64,000 nucleotides of DNA from JAFGNB01 sp050304135. GTDB lineage: Bacteria; Fibrobacterota; Chitinivibrionia; Chitinivibrionales; Chitinispirillaceae. Both the position numbers and the translations under genes were made by a program. The notes beneath the pieces were generated by a model. That model was not told where the DNA came from. It was given only the letters and a program-made list of their open reading frames with translations, and did no database searches. Shown one piece after another: positions 24,857 through 33,684 of the stretch. The DNA lies in assembly GCA_050304135.1 (NCBI GenBank), contig JBNLDC010000014.1:62001-126000 (forward strand). The letters run 5' to 3'. Positions within the stretch are counted from its first letter, which is position 1. Each line of letters opens with the position of its first letter.

Positions 24857-26929
24857 TCAATAATTTGCAGGCAACCGTAGTATAACGGCAGTACCGGTAC
24901 CACCGGAACTCGTTATGGTAATGGTTCCCTGCACCTCCTCAACAAGCGTTTTCACCACATCCATACCGACCCCCCTGCCGGAAATATCGGTAACCTCTCT
25001 CTTTGTGGAAAAACCGGGGTTCAGAAGATACCGGAACAGTTTCGATTCATCCATTCTGCAGAGGTTCTCATCGGAAACGCCATATTTCTCCTGAATCCGT
25101 TTCCGTACCGAGGGGAGACAGATCCCCTCACCATCATCAGCGACACACAAGCAGATACCTTCCTCCGTCCGCTCTCCGGAAAGCGTGATGGTACCGGTTT
25201 CCGGCTTTCCGATCCGGCTACGTTCCGGCGGCAGCTCAATGCCATGGTCGATCGCATTGTTGATCAGATGAAGCAGACAATGGCGTACTTTTCGCACGAT
25301 CGAGACATCAATCGGAATATCCGCCCCCGTAACCAGACGTACTTTTTTACCGGTTTTGGTTGCTGTTATTCTGGCAAGCGACTGAAATTCGGCTACCAGG
25401 TTCCTGAGCGAAACAGTTCGCAACCGGGCAATACGGTTTCTTATCGTAATTTTTTTTTCACCGTAATCAGATGATTCAGCAGCACAGAACCTGTCGAATT
25501 CATCAAGCAGAACATCAATGGCGGAGAGTGGTACGAATACCGACTCAGCGCCCCCGTACTGTTCCTGCAGTACCTCTTCACGTCTTTCCACTTTGTCGCG
25601 GATACTTCGTATCCGAGTAATGTATGACAGGGCTGTTTCAATCAGCTCCCGGATTCCGCAGATAGATTCCGGCGACACGTTTACACCGTCATCCCTGAAA
25701 ACCCGCAGATGTTCCTCAACCGAATGTGCGATCTCCTGCAGTGGAGTAAAACGGTAATAACCAGCATTCCCCTTGAGCGTATGAAACGCTCTGAAAAGTT
25801 CATTCACCTGTTCAACGGCAATACCACTCTCTGTAATAAGTGCTTGAGCGTTTTCCATCAGAAGGACTGCATCACTGAGGAATTCGGTCAATTCGTCCGG
25901 ATGCAGATGAACAATACTCGCCACCATATCCAGCGATTCGCGATGCCGCTTATCCACAAGGTGCATACGCTGCTCCAGTTCCCGTTCTCTGGACAGATCT
26001 TCTATGACCACCAGAAGTTTGTCAAGCTTGTCCGTCTCCTTGTCCTCTACCGGCAACCAGGTCAACTTCAGCCGTTTATTAGTTGTAGAAGTGAATTCAG
26101 CGAGAACACATAAGCGGGTTATCTCATCAAACGGAAGTACTCCGTATTTGCTGAAAACCAGCAATAGCCAGTTGTTCCACTCCCGACGATACGCTTCAGG
26201 TGCATCAAGCACTTCAAAGAGTGAGGTACCAACGGGACTTATACCGGTACCCAATGAAGAAACCGCAAGGGTCGCCCTGCTGTAACCGGGCAATACGATC
26301 CCTTCGCTATTGATCGCCATCAGCCCTACCGGAAGCAGTTCCAGAATTGCTTCGGTGGTCTGTCGCTCCTCGCGGGTCTCGATTGATTTTTTTCTGAGTT
26401 GTTGAAATACATCATCAAGCTGCTCCCCTATTTTCAAGTGAGCAAAATTGAGATGGAACCCGCAGAGAATCTTCCCCTCCCGTCCGTTTATCGCAACGGA
26501 TGCCCCCATAAAGCGGGGAAATTCGATTTCTCCATATACCACGGTTGGAGGAAGAAACGTCAATTCTCCAAATGTTGTATCGAGTTCCTCAATGGCCTGT
26601 CCCACCGCCGCATTGAGTACCTCTTTCAGATACTCTGTGAACTCTTCCCGTCGCCCGCGGCATTCCGTTTCAGCAGAACTATCGGTAACAATACCGACAA
26701 GTGCTGCTGCAGTGCGGATATCGAGTGACAGCACATAACTTCCGATAATGCTCCCTGAAAATTCAATAAACAGCGACATCGAATTCGGAATAACCAGGGG
26801 GCCTTCCGCCAGCGAATCTCTGATTATCGTGTAAGATGCCCCCCCCATGTCATTAAGGACACTACACACTTTTTCGGCAAAGAACCGGACGTTCCCTTCA
26901 AGAGAACTGTTTTTTGAATTTTTCAGCAT
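24857..26929 (-). CDS. CheX-PAS-HPt-ATPase fusion kinase (CheA-like)
   Basis: A 690-residue soluble protein with no membrane segment. Residues 1-165 look like a complete CheX phosphatase domain: E-x-x-N at Glu103/Asn106 (KEVLNAAVGQ) followed by TFLPPTVVYG. A linker and a PAS-like domain follow (LELLPVGLMAINSEGIVLPG at about 205). The HPt domain carries His383 (AFHTLKGNAGYY), and a CheA-type ATPase with HLINNAIDHGIELP and GRGVGMDVVK ends the protein. There is no CheW domain. The fusion joins a kinase with a predicted CheY-P phosphatase in one chain. It heads the minus-strand run kinase-kinase-CheY; the start ATG has no clear Shine-Dalgarno. Confidence 0.8.
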   Translation of the reverse strand: MLKNSKNSSLEGNVRFFAEKVCSVLNDMGGASYTIIRDSLAEGPLVIPNSMSLFIEFSGSIIGSYVLSLDIRTAAALVGIVTDSSAETECRGRREEFTEYLKEVLNAAVGQAIEELDTTFGELTFLPPTVVYGEIEFPRFMGASVAINGREGKILCGFHLNFAHLKIGEQLDDVFQQLRKKSIETREERQTTEAILELLPVGLMAINSEGIVLPGYSRATLAVSSLGTGISPVGTSLFEVLDAPEAYRREWNNWLLLVFSKYGVLPFDEITRLCVLAEFTSTTNKRLKLTWLPVEDKETDKLDKLLVVIEDLSRERELEQRMHLVDKRHRESLDMVASIVHLHPDELTEFLSDAVLLMENAQALITESGIAVEQVNELFRAFHTLKGNAGYYRFTPLQEIAHSVEEHLRVFRDDGVNVSPESICGIRELIETALSYITRIRSIRDKVERREEVLQEQYGGAESVFVPLSAIDVLLDEFDRFCAAESSDYGEKKITIRNRIARLRTVSLRNLVAEFQSLARITATKTGKKVRLVTGADIPIDVSIVRKVRHCLLHLINNAIDHGIELPPERSRIGKPETGTITLSGERTEEGICLCVADDGEGICLPSVRKRIQEKYGVSDENLCRMDESKLFRYLLNPGFSTKREVTDISGRGVGMDVVKTLVEEVQGTITITSSGGTGTAVILRLPANY

Positions 26930-27375
26930 AATTGGTTCAAAGGCACCGCAACAACACCATTCCGGAATACCTGAAAAAATTATCTCTCATCGCCGAACAG
27001 AGAAAGTGAACAACTTCAGAACGTTAGTCTTTTAACATCCTCAACTCAGGGTGATATATCAAAGTAATAGTTTGTAATATAGCCAGATAGATCAACATAT
27101 CGATTACTAAGAATAAAGTTTCGGGCAGAGGAATGCAAGGCAAAACTCTTCAACCCCAGCCCGCAGCGTATCCTTCAGCCGATTTCCCCCCGGCAACATG
27201 GTAGATGATGCAGACACTACCCTTACCTACATTTTGCATTGCAGCCATCAGTCCCAATACTATATACTTTATGGATTGATTATCGGTCGGATATGCACCT
27301 TCATAATATGCGGATTTTCCGACCGGACACCGGTTTCGGCACCGGAATAATGCTATCTTCCTTCTGGAATAATGG

Positions 27376-30060
27376 GTGAATACATCAAATAACCATTTCT
27401 CGAATGGTGTGATTTCGCGCAGTGCCATGAGCCTGTTTCCTTCACTGCGCACGTGCAGTGATCCGGTTGAGCTGATGCGTGCCCAGGTCGCGCTTTTCAT
27501 CACTTTTCTGGGCGCCGGCTTTTCGATAGTATCCGGCGGGATAAAACTTTACCGGCATGAATATGCCGCCGGCGGTATAGATCTTCTTACGGCGTTCATC
27601 CTTGCACTCGGCCTGGTATTGGTCCGTACCGTTCTCGACTTTCGCATCTGGCGGGAATCCGGCCTGATCCTCATGTCCGTCTACTTTATTTATCTGTTTA
27701 CCTCACCGAACTACGAAAACAGTGCCGCATTTTGGACGCTGCTTATTCCACTCATGGCCCCGTATATTTCCGGACTCCGCCGTAGTCTGGTCATTATCGT
27801 GCTTACCCTTTGTGTCGTGCTTATCCATTTCATCTGGATATCGGCACCCCACTACACCCTGGTATTTAAAATCAGATTTCTCGCGGTTTATTTACTGATC
27901 TCTATTCTTGCGCATGCGTACAACACCATGCAAGCGATAGTCCTCCTTTCCCTCAACCGGGAAGTCAGCCGCACGAAAGAACTTCACAGTGAACTTGAAA
28001 GAGAGAAGGAATACCTTGAACGGCTCTACCAGACACTTCCCTGCGCGATTATTTCCAGAAGTGCCGACGGTACAATAACCCGATTCAACGCAGAGACGGA
28101 ACGGTTGACAGGGTACTCGGCTGAGGAAGTCCTCAATCAATCCTCCCAACCTTGGGTACCATCTGAAAAATCCGACAATGCCGACAGTCCCGATGATTGC
28201 ACACCGGAGAGAACCGGAAGTAATATTGAATGCCGCATTCGGCGTAAAGACGGAACATCTCTCGACGTATTAGGCAGCTCCGTTCCGGTGTTTGATAAAA
28301 ACGGTACCACTCACACGACCGTTGACCTGTTTTTTGATATTTCAGAGCGTAAACGATTGGAAAATGAGCTGATTATCGCTCGTACCCGTGCCGAACTGGA
28401 AAGCAGCAAAGCGCTTGATGCCAGCAGAGCGAAGAGTGTTTTTCTCATGTCGATGTCCCATGAACTCCGGACACCGATTAACGGTATAGTCGGAATGAAC
28501 AGCCTGCTGCTCGATACCCCCCTGACAAGGGAGCAGCATGAGTTCGCCGAAAACATCGGACGTGCATCGAAAAATCTGCTCGGGATAATCAATGACGTTC
28601 TTGACTTCATTGACGTTGAAACCGGCAGTATGGTTCTCACCCCGGTACCCGTCGATCTGCGTGATCTCATTGACGGAATCATGTCTGCCGCAGCGGAAAA
28701 TACGGAAAACAAGCATCTCGATATACAGGCATTAGTTGATGCCTCTGTACCGCCCTGCTGCATGGCAGATCCGGTCCGGTTACGACAGATCATCAGTAGC
28801 CTTGTGAGTAACGCCATCAAGTTCACTCCATCAGGAGAAGTGTTCCTCTCGGTTCGTGCCGCTGAAGAATCCGATGGAAACGTCTCCCTACGGTTCGATA
28901 TAATCGATACGGGAATCGGGATCCCAGCCGAAAAACGACAGATGCTTTTCAAACCATTCAGTCAGATTGAGACATCGGCAGCCCGTACCCATTACGGCAG
29001 TGGTCTCGGCCTTGCTCTGTCCCGCCGACTCGCAGAGCTCCTGGGTGGTGAAATCGGTGTATCGAGCACATCGGGCAAAGGTTCAACGTTCTGGTTTACC
29101 ATCAAACTGGCGGTCTGCCCGCCGCCTGCCGGAAAGCCGCCGCTACCGGTGAATGCCCGATTGTTGCAGGGAATCACTATCGTCCTTATCACTCCGCACC
29201 CGTTGGAACGGAAAGTACTGATCTACCACATCGAACATGCCGGCGGCAACACGACAACATTTTCAAACACAACGGATTTTATTGAACACCTCCGGATCTC
29301 TCAAACGGGTACCACACCCTACAATGCAATCCTTGTTGCCGACGAAGAAGGGAAGGATGTTCCCGCAGACTGGCTCCTGCCGGTTAAACTTGAGACGCGA
29401 CTGCGCAACATTCCACTGCTGCTTCTGTCGGCCAGGCAGAGAAACACAATGGACGAACCCGGTATTTCGACAATAGTATCACGTCCGATACGGCAATACC
29501 AGCTTATCACTTCCATCCTGAAAAACTGTCGGAAACCTGAAGAGGCGTCACAGAAGCCGGTAGTCACGACCAAACACCCTCATGCGGAACCTCTCGGTAC
29601 CGAAGATCTGTTGGAAATGAAACCATTACGGATTCTGGTGGCGGAAGATAACGCGGTCAACAGAAAGGTTGTTGAACGGTACCTGCAAAAAGCCGGGTAT
29701 GATGCGGAATTTGCTAAAAACGGAGCTGAAGCGGTAGCAATGCATCAGAAAAGTCACTACGACCTTATATTAATGGATTGCCTGATGCCTGAAATGAGCG
29801 GATACGATGCCACCCGAGCCATCAGGTACGACGAGAAACAGACTCCTCCCCTTTCTTCTGTTGCCACGGTTATCTGCGCACTAACTGCCAACACCTCTCA
29901 GGAAGATAAAAACCGGTGCCTTGAATGCGGTATGGACGATTTCCTGAACAAACCGGTCTCCTGGAAAAATTTTACGGCCACCCTTAAAAAATGGGAAGAA
30001 ACTATTCGTACCCGAAAAAAACGGCCCTCATCGGCAACCGAAAAGAGTAATAATGCCTAA
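27376..30060 (+). CDS. Hybrid sensor histidine kinase with two receiver domains
   Basis: An 894-residue membrane kinase. Residues about 40-200 contain six hydrophobic helices (7TMR/MASE-like sensor without a periplasmic domain), followed by a coiled coil, a PAS domain (CAIISRSADGTITRFN), HisKA with SMSHELRTPINGIVG and HATPase (DTGIGIP, GSGLGLAL). A degenerate receiver-like region (TIVLITPHPLERKVL) follows, then a complete receiver with AEDNAVNRKV, LILMDCLMPEMSG and a KPV motif at the end. The start is a GTG at 27376 with weak signal; an ATG at 27427 would shorten it by 17 residues. It overlaps the HPt gene by eight bases and is divergent from the CheX-fusion kinase. Confidence 0.9.
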   Translation: MNTSNNHFSNGVISRSAMSLFPSLRTCSDPVELMRAQVALFITFLGAGFSIVSGGIKLYRHEYAAGGIDLLTAFILALGLVLVRTVLDFRIWRESGLILMSVYFIYLFTSPNYENSAAFWTLLIPLMAPYISGLRRSLVIIVLTLCVVLIHFIWISAPHYTLVFKIRFLAVYLLISILAHAYNTMQAIVLLSLNREVSRTKELHSELEREKEYLERLYQTLPCAIISRSADGTITRFNAETERLTGYSAEEVLNQSSQPWVPSEKSDNADSPDDCTPERTGSNIECRIRRKDGTSLDVLGSSVPVFDKNGTTHTTVDLFFDISERKRLENELIIARTRAELESSKALDASRAKSVFLMSMSHELRTPINGIVGMNSLLLDTPLTREQHEFAENIGRASKNLLGIINDVLDFIDVETGSMVLTPVPVDLRDLIDGIMSAAAENTENKHLDIQALVDASVPPCCMADPVRLRQIISSLVSNAIKFTPSGEVFLSVRAAEESDGNVSLRFDIIDTGIGIPAEKRQMLFKPFSQIETSAARTHYGSGLGLALSRRLAELLGGEIGVSSTSGKGSTFWFTIKLAVCPPPAGKPPLPVNARLLQGITIVLITPHPLERKVLIYHIEHAGGNTTTFSNTTDFIEHLRISQTGTTPYNAILVADEEGKDVPADWLLPVKLETRLRNIPLLLLSARQRNTMDEPGISTIVSRPIRQYQLITSILKNCRKPEEASQKPVVTTKHPHAEPLGTEDLLEMKPLRILVAEDNAVNRKVVERYLQKAGYDAEFAKNGAEAVAMHQKSHYDLILMDCLMPEMSGYDATRAIRYDEKQTPPLSSVATVICALTANTSQEDKNRCLECGMDDFLNKPVSWKNFTATLKKWEETIRTRKKRPSSATEKSNNA

Positions 30061-30421
30061 ATCTGAACTCCCGGTGCTCGATCTGGCTACAGCTCTTGAG
30101 GCAATGGATAATGACCGGGAGATGTACGGAGAGATTCTTTCGATGTATCTGACCTCGACCATATCTCTTTTCACCGAGATGGAGACACAATTACGCGAAA
30201 ATGACACCGATGGTCTGATCAGGAGCGCACATACTCTCAAATCTTCATCACGAACAATCGGTGGCTTAAACCTTGGCGCAAGTGCCGAAAAACTTGAGCA
30301 TACGGTGCCATCGTATTCACCGGATGAGATCTTGGAATCCATCTCAAGTCTCCGATCGCAATTCATAAAACTCTGTGCAGCATTGTCGCCGGAGGGGTTT
30401 CCGGTTCCGTTACAGCGTTAG
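30053..30421 (+). CDS. HPt phosphotransfer protein
   Basis: A 122-residue histidine phosphotransfer domain. The phospho-accepting His60 lies in RSAHTLKSSSRTIGG, the standard HPt helix. It starts eight bases inside the end of the hybrid kinase gene, so the two are translationally coupled, and it very likely takes phosphate from the kinase's C-terminal receiver. No dedicated response regulator with output domain follows, so the final target may be elsewhere or may be the nearby CheY-like protein. Confidence 0.88.
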   Translation: MPKSELPVLDLATALEAMDNDREMYGEILSMYLTSTISLFTEMETQLRENDTDGLIRSAHTLKSSSRTIGGLNLGASAEKLEHTVPSYSPDEILESISSLRSQFIKLCAALSPEGFPVPLQR

Positions 30422-30608
30422 TGTTTAACACACTACAACCCCGGTTGAATGATGCCACTTCGGTACGATAACCATCTCCTGTTTTTTCCTCGTTTGCCAC
30501 AGCCCCGATCCCTGGAAAACGAAACAGTAATGGCATAATCACCGAATTTTGATTATTTTCCTGAATAATTCATTCTAATTCTCATTACATGTAGAGAGTG
30601 TTGCCGCC

Positions 30609-32516
30609 ATGAAATTATTTGTTCCGGGTAGAATCTGCCTTTTTGGTGAACATACCGATTGGGCCGGTGGGTATCGTCGTATCAATGGTGCATTGGAAAC
30701 AGGCTTTACGCTGATAAGCGGAACGAATCAGGGGCTCTACGCGGAAGTCAAGCCACACCCCTCAAAACTCATTTTCAGGACAACGCTTACCAACGAGAGT
30801 TTTGAAATTCCCATGGACCGCAAGTCGCTCCTGGAAGAGGCTCAGAAGGGTGGTATATTCAGCTATGTTGCGGGAGTCGCCTATCAGGTACTCACCCATT
30901 ACCGCGTACACGGCCTCGAGATCAACAATTACAAAACGGATCTTCCGGTTAAAAAAGGGCTCTCTTCCAGTGCGGCCACCTGCGTTCTGGTCGCCCGCGC
31001 ATTCAACCGGATCTACGATCTCAAAATGACGATCAGGGGAGAGATGGAATTCGGGTATCTCGGTGAGATCACCACCCCCTCCCGGTGCGGCCGGATGGAT
31101 CAGGGCTGCGCGTACGGCGACCGCCCCGTCATGATGACCTTTGACGGCGACCGGGTTGATGTGCGTGAAGTAGCGGTTGGTGGAAATTTTCACTTTGTGA
31201 TCATCGACCTCTGTGCGGCGAAAGATACCCGGGAGATCCTCGGCAAACTTAACAAATGCTATCCGTTCGCTGAAAACGATCTGCAGCGGGGAGTGCAGGA
31301 GTACCTTGGCAAAATCAGCGCTTCAATAACGAAACGGGCGGTCACCGCAATCGAGAAGGGTGATGCGGTTGCTCTCGGCAAACTGATGGTTGAATCGCAG
31401 AATGCTTTCGACAAGGCATGCATACCTGCCTGTCCCTCGCAACTCACCTCGCCCGTACTGCACAAGCTGCTCTCATGGCCATCAATCCAACCGTTGATCC
31501 TAGGCGGCAAAGGCGTCGGTTCTCAGGGCGACGGTACCGCGCAGCTGCTGGTGAAAGACGAGGAGACTCAGGACAAAGTGATAGGTATCATTGAATCCGA
31601 ACTCAAGATGGAGTGCCTGAAGCTGACGATCTCTTCCGCTAAAAAAGTACGTAAAGCAGTCATTCCCGCGGCGGGATTCGGTACCCGTCTCTTCCCCGCG
31701 ACCAAAGCGATGAAAAAGGAACTCTTTCCGGTGATCGATAAAAACGGGATTGCAAAACCGGTCATTCAGGCAATTGTCGAAGAGGCGCTCAGCGGTGACA
31801 TTGATGAGATCTGCGTGGTGGTACAGAAGGGTGACCGTGCTCTGTTCGAGGAGTATTTTCATACCCCCCCGCCAGTTGAGCACTTTGCAAAACTGTCGAA
31901 AGAAGCCCAGAAACTCTCAGAATATATTATTGATATAGGCCATAAAATCACCTTCATTGAGCAGGAGACACAGAACGGATTCGGGGATGCGGTCTACTGC
32001 ACACGGGAGTGGGTCAACAATGAACCGTTCCTGCTCATGCTGGGCGACCATCTTTACGCATCGGACAACGACACCTCCTGTGCCCGGCAACTGCTCGACA
32101 TTTACGAGAAATACGGCCGCAGCGCCGTCGGGCTCAAACTCACCCCCGCCGAGGTCATCCGCCATTTCGGTACGGTTACCGGAAACTGGGTGGAAGACGG
32201 ATCGGTCATGGCAATTACCGAATTCGCAGAAAAGCCTGATGCCGTGTATGCCGCCGAGCACCTCCGGATGGAGGGCATGCCCGAGGATCACTACTGTACG
32301 GTATTCGGCCAGTACGTTCTCTCACCTCGTATCTTTGAATTTCTCGAAGAGCATATTGTCAACAATATCCGCGAAAAGGGAGAATTCCAGCTGACCTCCT
32401 GCCTCGACCGGTTGCGCATTGAAGAGGGTTTCATGGGATATCTGGTGCAGGGGAAACGGTTTGATATCGGCCTGCCGATGGCATACCTGGAGTCGCTGAT
32501 GGAATTTGCAAAGTAA
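30609..32516 (+). CDS. GHMP kinase fused to UTP-glucose-1-phosphate uridylyltransferase
   Basis: A 635-residue two-domain protein. Residues 1 to about 340 are a GHMP-family sugar kinase: FVPGRICLFGEHTDWAGG (galactokinase-like substrate motif), KKGLSSSAATCV as ATP loop at about 115-125, and the GGKGVGSQGDGTAQ motif 3. From about residue 345 a GalU-type nucleotidyltransferase begins (VIPAAGFGTRLFPATKAMKKE), with LLMLGDHLY for metal binding and the FAEKPDAVY and FDIGLP segments. The pair would phosphorylate a free sugar at C1 and then attach UMP, making a UDP-sugar in one chain. The sugar (galactose, glucuronate or another) cannot be read from sequence. No operon partner is evident. Confidence 0.85.
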   Translation: MKLFVPGRICLFGEHTDWAGGYRRINGALETGFTLISGTNQGLYAEVKPHPSKLIFRTTLTNESFEIPMDRKSLLEEAQKGGIFSYVAGVAYQVLTHYRVHGLEINNYKTDLPVKKGLSSSAATCVLVARAFNRIYDLKMTIRGEMEFGYLGEITTPSRCGRMDQGCAYGDRPVMMTFDGDRVDVREVAVGGNFHFVIIDLCAAKDTREILGKLNKCYPFAENDLQRGVQEYLGKISASITKRAVTAIEKGDAVALGKLMVESQNAFDKACIPACPSQLTSPVLHKLLSWPSIQPLILGGKGVGSQGDGTAQLLVKDEETQDKVIGIIESELKMECLKLTISSAKKVRKAVIPAAGFGTRLFPATKAMKKELFPVIDKNGIAKPVIQAIVEEALSGDIDEICVVVQKGDRALFEEYFHTPPPVEHFAKLSKEAQKLSEYIIDIGHKITFIEQETQNGFGDAVYCTREWVNNEPFLLMLGDHLYASDNDTSCARQLLDIYEKYGRSAVGLKLTPAEVIRHFGTVTGNWVEDGSVMAITEFAEKPDAVYAAEHLRMEGMPEDHYCTVFGQYVLSPRIFEFLEEHIVNNIREKGEFQLTSCLDRLRIEEGFMGYLVQGKRFDIGLPMAYLESLMEFAK

Positions 32517-32546
32517 CGCGGGGCGAATGGCGGCCCCACCTTTTGA

Positions 32547-32575
32547 GTGACAAATGTGCGACATTTGTGTATATT
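32547..32575 (+). promoter_or_regulatory. Promoter with embedded operator of the Phd/PIN module
   Basis: -35 GTGACA (32547-32552), 17-bp spacer, -10 TATATT (32570-32575). A perfect palindrome ACAAATGT-GCG-ACATTTGT (32550-32568) fills the spacer, the expected place for autorepression by the antitoxin encoded 50 bases downstream. Confidence 0.6.
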
Positions 32576-32624
32576 ATAAAAGACAGGTCATCTACCCGGG
32601 CCGTTACTCATCCAGGAGTTCAGA

Positions 32625-32906
32625 ATGAAATTCGTTACCGTTCGTGATTTCAGGAGCAGGTCGGCTCACATCTGGGAACAATTGAAAACAGAGGAGGAGA
32701 TGGTCATAACCTCCAACGGGAAACCTGTTGCGCTCCTCACGCCGCTCACCGATGAAAATCTGGAGACCACCCTGCAGTCCATCAGGAAAGCAAAAACAAT
32801 GGCGGCCATCAGCTCAATGCAGTTGCAATCAATGCGCAGCGGCAACAACACCATGTCCTCTGAGGAAATTACCCGGGAAATCACTGCTGTTCGCCACGGA
32901 CGCTAA
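32625..32906 (+). CDS. Phd/YefM-type antitoxin
   Basis: A 93-residue DNA-binding antitoxin. The N terminus has the Phd/YefM pattern: TVRDFRSRSAHIWEQLKTEE followed by VITSNGKPVALLTP. The C-terminal half is polar and likely unstructured, for toxin binding. It lies directly upstream of a PIN-domain toxin with two bases between stop and start, the usual antitoxin-first order. The palindromic operator upstream fits autoregulation. Confidence 0.83.
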   Translation: MKFVTVRDFRSRSAHIWEQLKTEEEMVITSNGKPVALLTPLTDENLETTLQSIRKAKTMAAISSMQLQSMRSGNNTMSSEEITREITAVRHGR

Positions 32907-32908
32907 CC

Positions 32909-33322
32909 GTGAAGATCGTTGTTGATACTAATATTCTGGTATCCGCGCTCCTGAATCCCTACGGTCCCCCGGCTTCGATTCTCCGATTGATTGTTGAAGA
33001 AAAGGTCATTCCGTGTTTTGATATACGGATTCTTACTGAATACCGCGAGGTTCTATGCAGACCCCGTTTCAACTTTAAGCCGGCTGAAATAAACGCGATT
33101 ATCGAATTTGTCCAAGTAGCAGGAATTTCATGTACCGGTTCCGATCTCAACCTACACCTGACCGATCCGGATGACCTGCCGTTTGCAGAAACAGCAGCAG
33201 CGGCTGCAGCAGAGTATCTCATCACCGGCAACAGCAAACATTTTCCAAAGAAAATTAAGCGGACAAAAGTGGTAACGCCTGGTGAATTCATGGAGATATG
33301 GTTGAATACATCAACTTCTTAA
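32909..33322 (+). CDS. PIN-domain toxin
   Basis: A 137-residue PIN-domain protein, probable RNase toxin of a VapBC-like pair. The first acidic residue is in VVDTNILVSALLNP, a central acidic pair occurs in LTDPDDLPFAETA, and the ITGNSKHFP segment matches the C-terminal part of this PIN subgroup (COG1569-like). The start codon is GTG at 32909. It is paired with the Phd/YefM antitoxin, which neutralises it by direct contact in this family. No truncation is seen. Confidence 0.83.
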   Translation: MKIVVDTNILVSALLNPYGPPASILRLIVEEKVIPCFDIRILTEYREVLCRPRFNFKPAEINAIIEFVQVAGISCTGSDLNLHLTDPDDLPFAETAAAAAAEYLITGNSKHFPKKIKRTKVVTPGEFMEIWLNTSTS

Positions 33323-33384
33323 GATCTAACTGTTTCGGGGAGTTTCCTGACAACGGCGTAACACTACCGCACTGCACCTCCCCT

Positions 33385-33417
33385 CCTGTCTCCTGTCTCC
33401 TGAATTCTGAATTCTAA
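33385..33417. repeat. Short tandem repeats in the gap after the PIN toxin
   Basis: CTGTCTC and TGAATTC each occur as tandem copies within this 33-base stretch. The 92-base gap around it, between convergent genes, has no other visible content. Confidence 0.4.
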
Positions 33418-33635
33418 TTATTCACGATCATGCCGATCGAGAACACCACCATGAAGGCGAGCCAGAGATAGAGCAGAATATTGTTGAGGATCTGTTCCGA
33501 AACCGACTGCACTTCGCCCGGCTTCGCGGCTTTTGCGGCAGCCTGCTTCTCCCGCACATGCCGGTAAATGGAATAACTCGTCCATACCAGAAGAACGACA
33601 CCGGTAATTTTAATGAGAATAGTCGATAGTTCCAT
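33414..33635 (-). CDS. Small two-helix membrane protein, unknown
   Basis: A 73-residue protein with hydrophobic helices at about 5-23 (TILIKITGVVLLVWTSYSI) and 50-71 (ILLYLWLAFMVVFSIGMI), joined by a charged, Ala/Lys-rich loop. I do not recognise the family. It lies 50 bases downstream of the DUF6941-like gene on the same strand, so the two may be co-transcribed. The regular two-helix structure and clean coding reading support a real gene rather than a chance reading frame. Confidence 0.6.
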   Translation of the reverse strand: MELSTILIKITGVVLLVWTSYSIYRHVREKQAAAKAAKPGEVQSVSEQILNNILLYLWLAFMVVFSIGMIVNN

Positions 33636-33684
33636 CAGGTTTCCTTACTGATAAAATCCATGCAGCGTTAGTATTCGTTGCGGA

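Noticed and set aside
26930..27375. A possible c-di-GMP or other riboswitch in the 446-base gap between divergent kinases.
   Set aside because: I could not find the conserved core of GEMM or other known riboswitches; it likely only holds divergent promoters.
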